DNA from: Bromus sterilis
Lineage: Eukaryota > Streptophyta > Magnoliopsida > Poales > Poaceae
Direction of reading: 5' to 3'
Length of the DNA: 64,000 nucleotides
Assembly (NCBI GenBank): GCA_950022295.1
Contig: OX465599.1
Location: 273,193,501 to 273,257,500 of the forward strand
This document shows positions 46,401-57,344 of this stretch, piece after piece (position 1 is the first letter of the stretch; every line of letters starts with the position of its first letter). A program made the position numbers and the translations under genes. The notes under the pieces were generated by a model. It worked only from the letters and a program-made list of their open reading frames with translations. It ran no database searches and had not been told where the DNA came from.

Positions 46401-47563
46401 TCTCTTTGTTGTCATCATGAGTTTCTATATAGAAACTACTTTGATAGATATCTTTATAGTTTAGTGGGATACGAGTTGAACCTGGACTCAATAAAGAAAT
46501 CCTTGATGGTTCTTGAATATCCATAGGGACAGTAATATGATTCAAATTGAACCAATAATTATATCATCGCGTCTAGCGATTGTTAAACTATCTCCTTTTC
46601 TCTAAGTGAGAGTGTAAATATATTTTTACTGCCCTAAGTATAGAGTTCATGGTGCATATGTCCACAAGGCACTTATACTCTTTCATCAGATTGACCCCCG
46701 TATAAATCTATATAAGTTTTGAAGATTCTCAAAATGAGATATCTTTATTAGATATATAGAACACATACAAATGTAATTGTATCAAAGTGCTGATACACTA
46801 TATTGTGACGAACAATATATGATGACAACAAGAACAATGTATTTATTACAACAATAAATGGAATGTTGATAAGGAGTTGAGAGACTAGTGAAGTCTCGAA
46901 AACATGTCATGTAAAGCATATTTGATGACCATGTTCTCCTTGTTCATGGGATTTCATGACTGTAGGAGAGCTTTGTTGTTACATGATGTGAATAATAGCT
47001 TCCTAGATACAGTCAGATTGAAGTTTGAAGTGTGCTTCATATCTGTACCCTTCAGCGGATCGATTATGTCATGGATTGTTTGAACAAATTGATCATGTGT
47101 CGTAGGATATGGCATTTTGGGGGATGCTGGTAGCATACACACTTTTGACAAAGATTAGTTTTTATGGAACTTCGTCTTTGTAGTGCCTTTCCCATGGTCC
47201 GATGCATGTGGCTTGTGCTTCTTGTTGCATTTGTATTTCCCTTTGCAGTTTGTTGATTAGCTTCTAGGAGAGGCATCAAACTTGATATCCCAAAAATGTG
47301 CATATACAACATGTAGAGGAGAAACACCGACATGGTTGTAATGATGATTCCTAAGGATTTCATTAATTTTCTCCTCCTAGAGTAGTAAATGCAGAAGGTC
47401 AGAGATAAATTAGGTATCTTTTGCTCGCTATTGTTGCTATAATTAAGATTCTATTAACGAGAAAGATACTAGACAATGTCTTCTATTTTCACCACAATGC
47501 GGGTTGTTTTTCGAAATTGCAAGCTGAAGCAAATTTTATGAACCTCATGATGGTATTCTCCCA
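43467..47563 (-). pseudogene. E, decayed Copia element, gag C-terminus to 3' end
   Basis: Minus-strand Ty1/Copia remnants, riddled with stops. From right to left: gag tail with a CCHC-like knuckle remnant near 47110-47150 (CVCY ... HIL, then MINLFKQS); RT start with DAIQEEIASLNKKE (about 44770-44815); RT thumb/RNase H region with ENIFRYLQGIKH (about 43960) and ESPTIVYNDNSTCVA (about 43690), including the RNase H Asp-Asn; and the polypurine-like CAGGGGGAGT (about 43570-43580). It ends with a CCCTTTATGAG...GGTTTTTAATGAGGTAAT stretch typical of Copia 3' ends, cut at 43467. The 44900-46950 part is too decayed to assign by domain. Confidence 0.72.
47559..47563. repeat. Target-site duplication of D, left copy
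   Basis: TCCCA, matched by TCCCA at 61744-61748. Confidence 0.95.
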
Positions 47564-50500
47564 TGTCGGGACCCGGGGTTAGCGTATGCAAGTACAGTTA
47601 AGACATAGTCATATGGAGAGCCGAGAACCGCACCCACTTGTCTAAACAGACAAGGCCAAGCACTGAACATTCTCGGAAAGCATCGTACGTGAGGGGCATC
47701 CCATCCAGGCCGGATGATCAACTGAGATGGGTCCTCATCGTCCGCACACAAGTCTAATGATATGGGTGGTGAACTCCCATATCCAAAGACAAGTCGCCTC
47801 AACCATACTATCGACTATCTCAAAACTCTTACATAGACTTACTCCAGCCCGATCACTTAGTCGGGGTCTAGGGCGGGCTCGATCATACCACAAAGTGTGC
47901 ACGAGACGGAGTCTCGAGCAATCGCATCGCGATGCCCCAAGCTGCGCACATCTAAGGGCCACTTGGTGTATGAAAGACCGCCAGCCAGAACACAACTAAG
48001 GTCTCGAAAACCCATACAAAACATGCATGTTATAAACATACACGCAGCACACATGCCTTGTATGAACAGCAGGTACCATTGCAATTCTCTACAAAGTGTA
48101 CATTTTATTTATAACTCTTATAGAGTACAAACAGAGATCACGTACATGTGATCCAACATTACAACACAGAACGGAAGCAAATTATGTCTGAGTACAGACA
48201 AGTTTAACAAATGGCTTAAGAAGCCTTATTCAAACACAAAGCCCTCCACGAGGGAACCAGTCTGCTGACTGGGACTAGACTAGCTTAACTTCAGTCGTCC
48301 AGCTCGATGAAGAAGCCACCATCGGGGTCAGTGGCATCATCTAAAACATAGATTAAGCAAAGGTGAGTACAAAGTCGTACTCAGCAAGACTTACATAGGA
48401 GCTATACTACTCATGCACATGTATCAAGGTAAAGGGAGGTGGGGTTCACTTGCAGAAATGCCAGCTTTGACTTGGCTAGTCCTGAACTACGAGTACCAGA
48501 CTTTGGGGTAAGAAGCGTACACGAGTCCACTACTTTCACCAACCAATTACACCACTATGGTGCCTTCCTTGACTTCCCCACGAGAAAGCACGCCATAGCA
48601 CTCACCCTTATCTTGGTGTGTTTTAGAAGTATCCGGTTCAAGTTATCTAATAATCAAGCTAAGCTTTCCAAGTAGTCCATAACCGCGGACGCGGCTATTC
48701 GAATAGTTTTGTTAACCTTGCAAGGGTGTACCGCTACACACACATGATCATCATTTACCGCCTTTGATCTCGACACCATTCAAGGGGTGCCAGCGAGGAT
48801 GCTCACCACAACTGTTACCTCATAGCCTATCTAATCCAAGAAAGCCGCCTACTTGGGTTGGCTACCACAATCGTGAACCCGGCCGGTTTACCGAAGTGGA
48901 CCCAAGCGATGTGTGCGTGGTGCGTAAGCCGGTCTCGGGTGAGCCGTTCTCTCACTTAGCATCCAGGCCACAAGCCTACCAGAACTCCGAACTACTGCGA
49001 CATCTGGACATCGAAAGGGATGAGTTAATAAGTTGAGAGGGGTCAGTGAGCCCAATGTGTGGTTGTACTCTTCATCTTGGATCACCACACAAGAACTCGG
49101 ACTTAGGGCGGTGTTCAACGAGACAACCCACCGTGTACTCTTACACAGCCTCTCATCGTTCACCTTGTATTAGGTTCGATTCACCAACACTTTTCTACCA
49201 TCATCAACATGATCACTCCCATCCCGACTCACATCACAGTAACAACATGGTATCATACTAAGCATGCAATAAGCAGTAACATTGCAGGGGCCACATGATA
49301 TCAAACAACTCCTACAGTTGCTAGGATTGTGGTTTGCTTACTACTGTGACAAAATGATAGGTCATGCAAAGGAATGGGTTCATCTATGCGGTAGAATCGT
49401 AACATGGTGATCATCCTAAACAATGCATAAGCGAGACATGAGAGGGAAGTGGGATTTTATCGACATGATCAATGGGGGTTTGCTTGCCTTGCTGACGAGG
49501 TTCGGGTTCTGGATCTTCAGCGAAGGGGGTGACCTCTTGCTCCGGTTCCACCTCTACTCGGCAAACAAAGCACAAAGTAGCAATCAATATGAATGCAATG
49601 CTCAAGCACATGATATAGTGTTAAAGCTTGGAGTATAAGTTTTGATGTGTGAGGCAATTCCATTTAAGTGGAATATATTGCATTTTTAAATGCAAATTCA
49701 AATTCCACATTTGAATTCAACCTTAATCAAGTTATATATGATATAGTTTGATCAATTTGAATTAACTTCAAATGTGTATTATATGCCTCTGAAGTGTGGT
49801 TGATTTGCATCATAAATCCATGGTCCAAGTGGCAAAATCATTTGGTTTGAATTTGAATTAAATTCAAATAAAGCAAATGACATATGCTACTGGTCCCATT
49901 TTAAATTCAACTCAAACAGAGTTGAAAGTTGCATATTTGGAAAGATAATTTTCTACTGATCATTTTTCATATATTATTTGTCCAATTTGGAGTTAATATG
50001 AATTTTCTATGAATTTCCAAAGTTTGGGGTATTTTCTGGAATTTCTGGATTTATTATACTATTTTTCTTTTTTGGAAATTCATTTACTGCGTCACTGTGA
50101 CATCAGCATGACGTCAGGGGGTTTGACCCGAGTCAAACTGACAAGGGGTCCCACTGGTCAGCCTCTGTAGGGTTAAACCCGTGGTTAAAATTTAATTAAC
50201 AGAGGGATTAGGGGCTGGGGCCCAGTAGTCAGTGGGTTTAGGGTGTGATTAGGGGTGGGTTAGGGTTAACTCGCCGGCGGTTAGCCGCCGGTGGCACGGG
50301 CACGGCGGCGTGGTCGCCGGAGTGAGCTAGAGGCCACGGGAGAGCACGGGGAGAAGTCCATTCGACTCAGCAACGTCTCGCGCATCGTTTGGAGGCAGCG
50401 GGGGTCCTCGGGGTGGTCGAGAGCGACGACGGCGACGACTCCGGCGGCAGCAGAACGGCGGCGAGGTCGTAGCCGAGGCTAGGGAGCACGGTTTGAGGCG

Positions 50501-51663
50501 TTCTTGGTTGCGTTCGCAAGCTGGCACACGCGGAAGTCAAACGCGTGCACTGGGAGTCCATGACAAGCACTGGAGCGAGGAGGTCGACGACCATGGCGGC
50601 GACCTTGCTCGGGATCCATGGCGGATTCGGTTGTGGGGCAAACGAGGCGCTACAAACTTAGGGGAAAGGTGAGGAAGCTCACCCTGAAGCTAATGGAGAA
50701 GACGGTGAGGCCGGGGACGCTGTGTAACCGGAGAATTTGACGACGGCGACTCACGGGTCCGGCGAGCTCTCGGTGAGGCTGGCGTCGTCCACGGGGGCTC
50801 CTCGGTCCAATTGATCGGCCACGGTGATGAAGACAGCGATGGCGGACGTCCTGGACAAGCTGGGGCGACGAGTGGAGGCCAGTGGCCGCGGTGGCGCACG
50901 GCGGCGAGCTACGGGGCGCTCGGGTCTTCGCTGGTTTCGCACGGGAGAGAGGAGGAAGAGGGTTCCAGGGGGGGGGGGAAAGAAGTGGATGAGCACGGGG
51001 GTTCTCCACGACGCTAGAAGGCGGCTGGGGAGGCAGGTGGAGGGCTGCGGGGCGTCGCGGTGGCGTCGGTGGCGTCGGTGGCTTTCCACCGAGCACCTTG
51101 GGGGCGCGGGGAGGAAGACGACAGGAGAGGGTCCAGGTGGGCTGGGCCGGCTGGAGAGGTGGGCCTCGCCCCTGGCGGGAGGTAAGTTTTTTCCTTTTTC
51201 CTCTGTTTAATCTTTCCTTTCTTTTTCTGTAATTTGTTTTGGCTCTGATAAAAATACCAAACCATTTTATTAAATGCTGAAAACTTTTACATGGCCTCTT
51301 AATAATATAGACTAGCCACTCATAAACTTTCAACATTTTTAAAATTCAAATGATTTGAATTTTAAATCAAATAGGGGGATTTCTTTAATTCCAAGGTACT
51401 GTTTGAATATTTGAAAAATCTATGAGCATGGGGTGGGTCCCACATCACTTGATATTATATCACACTCATTTATAAGACTTTTCAAAACTCTAACATGAAT
51501 TTTTGGAAAATATTTTTATCTGGCCTTTTGAAATAATTCATCTGGGGGGTGTTCCTTCTCCCATTTTGATTTTGAATTTGATTTCCAAGATTTCTTTTGA
51601 AATTTTGACATGATGCAAAGGTACTAGCTAACCCTAGCACATACCTAACAGAGGGATCTGACA
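47564..51663 (-). repeat. D 3' LTR
   Basis: 4100 bp. In element sense it starts TGTCAGATCCCTCTG and ends GGGTCCCGACA. A TATA-like TATAAATG lies at 51474-51467 (minus strand), about 190 bp into the LTR. A G/C-rich block spans about 50270-51180. The first 182 bases encode the end of gag-pol. ORFs elsewhere inside it have no recognisable domain. Confidence 0.96.
51467..51474 (-). promoter_or_regulatory. Candidate TATA box in D LTR
   Basis: TATAAATG on the minus strand. A three-base difference between the two LTRs (51456-51458) lies about ten bases downstream in element sense. Confidence 0.5.
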
Positions 51664-54600
51664 ACTCGCCCCCACTCAAAAGAATCTCGTCCCGAGATTC
51701 AGAAGTCTGCGGGAGGAAGGTGGGGTACTCAGCACTGAGACGGTCTTCTCTTTCCCACGTGGCTTCTCTTTCAGAGTGGTGTGACCATTGCACTTTCAGA
51801 AACCTAATCTTCTGACGACGAGTGACACGCTCTGCGGAATCAAGAATACGAACGGGGTATTCTCGATAAGAAAGGTCATCTTGGAGATCAAGCGTTTCAT
51901 GGTCGACTTCGCGGATGGGGTCCTTGAAGCAACGCCTGAGTTGGGACACATGGAATACATCATGTACTCGGGAGAGGTGCGGAGGTAGTTCAAGTTGGTA
52001 GGCAACTTCTCCACGTTTAGCAATAACGCGGAAAGGTCCGATGTAACGTGGGGCCAACTTGCCTTTGATACCGAAACGTTGGGTTCCCTTCAGAGGAGTA
52101 ACCCGAAGGTAAGCCTTCTCATCCAGATTGTAGCTTTCTTGCCTATGATGGCGATCATAGTATCTTTTCTGACGAGACTGGGCTGCTTTCAATTGATCAC
52201 GAACAATGCGAACTTGATCTTCTGCTTCCTTGATCATATCCGGTCCAAAGAATTGTCTTTCACCGGTTTCAGACCAGTTTAGTGGTGTTCGACATCGTCG
52301 TCCATACAGGAGTTCAAAAGGAGCCATGTTCAGACTAGATTGAAAACTATTGTTATAAGCAAATTCGGCAAATGGAAGAGAATTCTCCCAATTCTTTCCG
52401 AATGAGATAACGCAAGCTCTGATCATGTCTTCAAGAATTTGGTTAACCCTTTCGACTTGACCGCTAGACTGAGGATGAAAAGCTGTACTAAAGGAGAGAT
52501 GAGTTCCCATAGCATTATGAAAGCTTCCCCAAAATCTAGAGGTGAAAAGGCTACCACGATCAGAATTGATTTCCAAAGGAATACCGTGAAGGGATACAAT
52601 TCTGGAGATGTACAAGTCCGCTAACTGACTAGCAGTTATAGACTCGCGAACCGGAAGGAAGTGAGCAACTTTGGAAAGCCTATCTATGACAACGAAGATG
52701 GCATTGTTTCCTTTTTGGGTTCTTGGAAAGCCGGTGATGAAATCCATACCGACTTTGTCCCATTTCCACTCGGGAATAGACAAAGGTTGAAGTGTACCAG
52801 CAGGTCTTTGATGTTCTGCCCTAATGCGACGACAAACATCACATTCGGCAACAAATTGAGCAATGTCTCTCTTCATCCTAGTCCACCAAAATCTCTGGCG
52901 TAGATCTCGGTACATTTTCGTGCTACCGGGATGAATTGAGAGGGGTGTGTCATGGGCTTCCTTGAGGATAAGTTGCCTTAGTTCCTTATTCTTAGGTACT
53001 ACCAAACGATTTCCAAAGAAAACCGTTCCCTTGCTATCTGTGGAGAAACATTTAGCAACTCCGCTAGCAATGTTCTCCTTGATCCGGCGAACACCTCGTG
53101 CACGCCTTTGGGCAACTATAATTTGATCCTCAAGAGTTGGTTTCGCCACCAAGGTTGAAAGATAGCCATGAGGAACAATTTCAAGGTTGAGCTTGCGAAA
53201 GTCCTCATGAAGAAGTGGTTGATACTGCTGCAACATGAGGTTGTTACAGTACGACTTACGACTTAGTGCATCAGCCATGACATTGGCTTTGCCTGGGGTG
53301 TAAGAAATTCCTACGTCGTAATCTTTTATCAACTCAATCCAGCGTCTTTGCCTGAGATTAAGATCTGGCTGGGTGAAAATATATTTGAGGCTTTGGTGGT
53401 CGGAATAAATCTCACAACGATTACCAAGGAGGTAATGTCGCCAAGTTGTTAGAGCATGAACTACGGCAGCGAGTTCAAGGTCATGGGTAGGATAGTTCTC
53501 TTCATGTGGCCGCAACTGGCGTGAAGCATAAGCTACCACATGTCGATCTTGCAGAAGTATGCATCCTAACCCTTGCCGTGATGCGTCACAATAGATCTCG
53601 AAATCTCTTTTGGTGTCTGGAGGTGCAAGTACGGGTGCAGAAGTTAATCTTCTTTTTAGCTCTTGAAAGCTTTCCTCGCACTTGGGAGTCCATAAGAATT
53701 TCTTATCTTTCTTGAGGAGTTCAGTTAGAGGCTTTGCAACTTTAGAAAAGTTCTCGACGAAGCGACGACAATAGCTGGCTAGGCCAAGAAAACTTCTAAC
53801 TTGCTTAACCGATTCAGGTGGAGTCCAGTCAAGGACGGCCTGAACTCTCTCGGAATTCACAGCAATGCCTTTTGCAGAAATCACGTGGCCTAAGTAGGTC
53901 ACTTCTGGTAGCCAGAATTCACACTTGGAGAATTTAGCGTACAGGCGATGCTCTCTAAGCTTCATCAATACTAGCCTTAAGTGTTCGGCATGATCTCCTT
54001 CGTTCTTCGAGTAGATGAGAATATCATCAAGATAAACCACAACAAATTTATCTAGGTACTCCATGAAGATCGAATTCATCAAGCGTGAGAATGTGGCGGG
54101 GGCATTGGTTAAACCAAAGGACATGACGGTGTACTCGTAATGACCATAACGAGTAGTAAAAGCCGTTTTGGGAATGTCCTCGTTTCGGATTCGGATCTGA
54201 TGATAACCTAATCTCAAATCCATCTTGGAAAAGACAGCGGATCCTGCAAGTTGATCATAAAGATCATTGATCCTGGGCAGTGGGTATTTGTTCTTTATCG
54301 TCGCTAAATTTAGCGGGCGATAGTCTACGCACATCCTTTCTGTTCCATCTTTCTTCTTTACGAACAGAACGGGGCAACCCCATGGCGATGAGCTAGGGCG
54401 GATGAAGCCTTTTGCCAACGAAGCATCAAGTTGGGTTTTTAGCTCAGCTAACTCATGTGGGGCCATTTTATATGGGCGTTTGGAAATTGGTGCGGTTCCT
54501 GGAACAAGATCCACTATAAACTCTACACATCTGTCGGGTGGCATGCCCGGCAGCTCTTCAGGAAAGACATCCGGGAAGTCACGAACCACCGGAATATCTT

Positions 54601-56110
54601 CAAGTTCGGGAAGGGGAAGTACATTCAAAGAATGCACTTGGGTTCTTGTTCTGGGTGAGGTATAGCTGATGGTTTTGCCCGAAGGGTGGGTGAGTTTCAC
54701 GGATTTGCCTTTGCAATCCAGGTAGGCATTTTGTCTTGATAGCCAATCCATGCCAAGGATGACATCAATGTCTGAAGACTTGAGGGCTATGAGTGAAGCA
54801 AGGAATACTAAACCCTCAATTGCAATTTGATTACCATGGCTCACTCTATTAGTTTGCCATCTTGACCCTGGAGTTTGAATAACCATCGGGGTGGACAATT
54901 CAACAAAGGGTAACTCATGACGAAGTGCATAACTTTCCGACATGAATGAATGAGATGCTCCTGGGTCGAAAAGAACGGAAGTAGGAACAAAATTGACTAG
55001 GAGCGTACCAAGAATGACGTCAGTGGTGTCGTCAGTCTCTTCAGCGGCAACCTGGTTCAAACGTCCACGAGTGGCGGGAGGAGCGGTTTTGGCAGTGTAG
55101 ACCTTCTGGGGTGGCTTGCCACGACCATTGTTGTTGTTGTTGCCTCCGGCACGTGGTGGAGCATTCTGGTGTTGGAGCTGGTTCTGGGGACACTCGCGAG
55201 AATAGTGGCCTGCCTGACCACACTTGTAACAAGCTCCGAAAACAGTGCGTGGAGCTGGGTGGAACTGGGTGGGTGAACGAGGCGCCACATAGGATGGCCT
55301 CGGTGGGTTGTTCTGGCGGAACATGCTATTGGGGATCCAGATCTTGCGCTTCTGGGAGCCAGAACTGGATGAACTGTCATCTCTAGGATGTTTGCGGAAA
55401 TCATTGGGGGTGTTCATGTCCTCTGCCTTGATGGCCTTGTTGACAAGGACCTGGAATGTGGCAAAATCATGAAGGTTGAGCTCGCGACGGAGTCCACTAT
55501 TGAGGCCACGACGGAACCTCTCTTGTTTCTTGGAGTCGGTGGAGACTTCCTCAGTTGCATAACGAGCAAGTCGGTTGAACTCACGACTGAACTCGTCAAC
55601 TGTTCTTCTGCCTTGAGTGAGGTTACAGAATTCCTCACGCTTGCGGTCCATGAGACCCTTGGGAATGTGGTGCTCGCGGAAGGACGTGCAGAACTCCTCC
55701 CAAGATGCTGGTGGTCCAACTGGGCGCATATTCAGAAAATTCTCCCACCAAGAGCTTGCTGCACCTTCAAGGTGATAGGTGGCATAATTGACCTTGTCGC
55801 CATCTGCAACATGGCCTGCTTGGAGCTTCCTCTCGATGCTGCGGAGCCAGTCATCGGCGTCAAGGGGCTCGGTGGAGTAACTGAAAACCGGGGGATGAAG
55901 CCGGATGAAGTCGTTCAGAGACACCAGCTCAATGCGCTGTTGAGTGGTGTTGCGTGCGATGACTTCCAACAGGTGGTGAGAGTCACGACGGTTCCTCTCG
56001 ACCTCCATCAGAACTTGGGCCATCGTGGGTGGGGGTGGAAGGTTGTCTTCCTCCTGGTTGTTCCCACGACCTTGGTTACGACCAACCTGGCCACGGGTTC
56101 CTTGAGACAT
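51482..56110 (-). CDS. gag-pol: D gag-pol polyprotein with chromodomain
   Basis: An intact frame; I start at the Met at 56110 (MSQGTRGQVGRNQG) because it follows a splice-acceptor-like TTCAG, although the frame is open to 56164. Numbered from 56164: gag ~70-250; CCHC knuckle 312-325 (CYKCGQAGHYSREC); protease Asp400 in FDPGAS; RT ~570-800 with YLDD at 711-714; RNase H with Asp860, Glu897, Asp922 and Asp965; integrase zinc residues His1071/His1078, Cys1108/Cys1111 and catalytic Asp1141, Asp1202, Glu1238 (DD35E); chromodomain ~1432-1480. The last 60 residues are encoded by the 3' LTR. The Pro after the protease Asp is unusual (Ser or Thr expected). It supplies particle, protease, reverse transcription and integration; the chromodomain probably guides integration to marked chromatin. 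Confidence 0.95.
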   Translation of the reverse strand: MSQGTRGQVGRNQGRGNNQEEDNLPPPPTMAQVLMEVERNRRDSHHLLEVIARNTTQQRIELVSLNDFIRLHPPVFSYSTEPLDADDWLRSIERKLQAGHVADGDKVNYATYHLEGAASSWWENFLNMRPVGPPASWEEFCTSFREHHIPKGLMDRKREEFCNLTQGRRTVDEFSREFNRLARYATEEVSTDSKKQERFRRGLNSGLRRELNLHDFATFQVLVNKAIKAEDMNTPNDFRKHPRDDSSSSSGSQKRKIWIPNSMFRQNNPPRPSYVAPRSPTQFHPAPRTVFGACYKCGQAGHYSRECPQNQLQHQNAPPRAGGNNNNNGRGKPPQKVYTAKTAPPATRGRLNQVAAEETDDTTDVILGTLLVNFVPTSVLFDPGASHSFMSESYALRHELPFVELSTPMVIQTPGSRWQTNRVSHGNQIAIEGLVFLASLIALKSSDIDVILGMDWLSRQNAYLDCKGKSVKLTHPSGKTISYTSPRTRTQVHSLNVLPLPELEDIPVVRDFPDVFPEELPGMPPDRCVEFIVDLVPGTAPISKRPYKMAPHELAELKTQLDASLAKGFIRPSSSPWGCPVLFVKKKDGTERMCVDYRPLNLATIKNKYPLPRINDLYDQLAGSAVFSKMDLRLGYHQIRIRNEDIPKTAFTTRYGHYEYTVMSFGLTNAPATFSRLMNSIFMEYLDKFVVVYLDDILIYSKNEGDHAEHLRLVLMKLREHRLYAKFSKCEFWLPEVTYLGHVISAKGIAVNSERVQAVLDWTPPESVKQVRSFLGLASYCRRFVENFSKVAKPLTELLKKDKKFLWTPKCEESFQELKRRLTSAPVLAPPDTKRDFEIYCDASRQGLGCILLQDRHVVAYASRQLRPHEENYPTHDLELAAVVHALTTWRHYLLGNRCEIYSDHQSLKYIFTQPDLNLRQRRWIELIKDYDVGISYTPGKANVMADALSRKSYCNNLMLQQYQPLLHEDFRKLNLEIVPHGYLSTLVAKPTLEDQIIVAQRRARGVRRIKENIASGVAKCFSTDSKGTVFFGNRLVVPKNKELRQLILKEAHDTPLSIHPGSTKMYRDLRQRFWWTRMKRDIAQFVAECDVCRRIRAEHQRPAGTLQPLSIPEWKWDKVGMDFITGFPRTQKGNNAIFVVIDRLSKVAHFLPVRESITASQLADLYISRIVSLHGIPLEINSDRGSLFTSRFWGSFHNAMGTHLSFSTAFHPQSSGQVERVNQILEDMIRACVISFGKNWENSLPFAEFAYNNSFQSSLNMAPFELLYGRRCRTPLNWSETGERQFFGPDMIKEAEDQVRIVRDQLKAAQSRQKRYYDRHHRQESYNLDEKAYLRVTPLKGTQRFGIKGKLAPRYIGPFRVIAKRGEVAYQLELPPHLSRVHDVFHVSQLRRCFKDPIREVDHETLDLQDDLSYREYPVRILDSAERVTRRQKIRFLKVQWSHHSEREATWEREDRLSAEYPTFLPQTSESRDEILLSGGELSDPSVRYVLGLASTFASCQNFKRNLGNQIQNQNGRRNTPQMNYFKRPDKNIFQKFMLEF

Positions 56111-56442
56111 CCTGAAGGTGAAAAATCCAAAGTCAAACAGAGTTGATTTCAAGAGACTAATCAAGGTATTGAAGTACTGGAAGGATTACAGAGCAAAGGA
56201 AGTAATCATCTTGACAACATGGTGATAAAGCATACAAGCCATATATTCACAAGCTGTCATACAAACCATACATTGTTTTAGTACAAGCACTAAGCTAATA
56301 CAAACGTGATGAAGATGATACATCCTTCAGAGGCACTCTGACTTCCTATACATTATTTATCTAAGCCTCTGGAACTTAGACACCTTGCTTACAATATACT
56401 AGGATACTACTACATCCTCACTAAGTAAGACCACAGGCGGTC
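56111..56442 (-). promoter_or_regulatory. Spacer between ORF0 and gag, intron-like
   Basis: T-rich on the minus strand, ending in a strong acceptor TTTTTCACCTTCAG directly before G-ATG of gag (AG at 56113-56112). A donor-like TTGTAAGC lies near its start (about 56390). No coding sequence is evident. It could be the 3' part of an intron that brings gag next to the leader. Confidence 0.5.
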
Positions 56443-57222
56443 TCACTCATCTCCATCTCCATAGTAATCCTCATAGAAGTTACCCGCGTATCCCGGTAGC
56501 TGGAGGTGACCATCGGAAAACACGGAGGCTTGTGGACCCTGATATCCATTTGGGCAAGGATGGGGCCTAGGTCCAGCGTAGGGTGGAAGCAAAGGACCAC
56601 GGGGTGGAAAAATTCCTCCAATCTCGGGCCAAGCAACTCGAGAAGGCATCTGGGTCCTCACTGGATAGATCGCATCGTAGTCCACTGATCCCACGCTCAC
56701 AAAAGGTGCCAAGAGCGTCAGTGCTCGGTACAGACGAACACGGGTGGCGTGGAGCTCAAAACGGAGAGCGCGTGCATCACGATCTCTGTCACTAGCAAAC
56801 CTAGCAGTCACCTGAAGTGCTGGATCCTCTGCAGAGTGATCTGAGTAGAGTCCGGTGTAATATCCCTCTTCTCCTGGAAGTGCAGCAGGGATATAGCGGA
56901 ATGAAGTCTCTCTCAGCAAAGTGTGCTCCTCTCTCAGCAGTGTAATACATGAATATGCAGCATCCTGCACAGCCATGTTCTCGGTAACTCCGATGCCATG
57001 TACAAAGTGGATAGGCTGGGTGACTCCAACGTGGTGCGGGTAGATCCGGAAAATGCAGTGGAACTGCGTCTGGTTGAAGTCGTGGAACTGCTCCTCGATG
57101 GTGTACTCAGGGTACCATCGATATCCCACATAGGACATCATCTCGATCAACGTGGCGGGATGGCCACGCACACCGAGGCACCTGGTCAAACGAACAATCT
57201 GCCGAGGGGGAAGATCTGCCAT
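56443..57222 (-). CDS. D ORF0, dsRNA-binding-domain-like protein
   Basis: An intact 259-codon ORF between leader and gag, in another frame from gag. Residues ~23-97 follow the pattern of a double-stranded-RNA-binding domain: helix (TLIEMMSYVGY), Pro-x-Tyr (YPEY), strands (TQFHCIFRIYP, then IHFVHG), then G76-x-G78-x-T80...A84...A88-A89 and a closing helix. The lysines that contact RNA in classical domains (KKxAK) are not present (ENMAVQ), so RNA binding is uncertain and a protein-binding role is possible. A helical middle (140-175) and a Pro/Gly/Tyr-rich acidic end (DYYGDGDE) follow. ORFs in this position are known in some grass chromoviruses but have no assigned role. The domain call is by eye. 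Confidence 0.7.
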   Translation of the reverse strand: MADLPPRQIVRLTRCLGVRGHPATLIEMMSYVGYRWYPEYTIEEQFHDFNQTQFHCIFRIYPHHVGVTQPIHFVHGIGVTENMAVQDAAYSCITLLREEHTLLRETSFRYIPAALPGEEGYYTGLYSDHSAEDPALQVTARFASDRDRDARALRFELHATRVRLYRALTLLAPFVSVGSVDYDAIYPVRTQMPSRVAWPEIGGIFPPRGPLLPPYAGPRPHPCPNGYQGPQASVFSDGHLQLPGYAGNFYEDYYGDGDE

Positions 57223-57344
57223 CTGAAACAGAAAGGAGTTTGCAAATGCATCAGATTATGAGATAAACCTGGAATGACTCGGACAGCATAACGGCTGTAA
57301 TTGTAAGAAATGACAATTTCTTTCAATATGCAAACAGCACTTAC
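57223..57344 (-). promoter_or_regulatory. Candidate intron before ORF0
   Basis: On the minus strand a GTAAGT donor (57344-57339) and a TTTCTGTTTCAG acceptor ending at 57223, immediately before the ORF0 ATG. The length, 122 nt, suits a plant intron. The same donor could also use the acceptor before gag. Confidence 0.5.

Noticed and set aside
50650..51336. 228-codon Pro/Arg/Ser-rich ORF on the minus strand inside the D LTR
   Set aside because: It lies in the GC-rich block of the LTR, overlaps several other open frames on both strands, has no domain, and differs between the two LTRs (194 codons in the other copy) because of one poly-G indel.
55388..56146. 252-codon plus-strand ORF
   Set aside because: It is antisense to the conserved gag of D and is explained as a shadow of that frame; no domain is visible.
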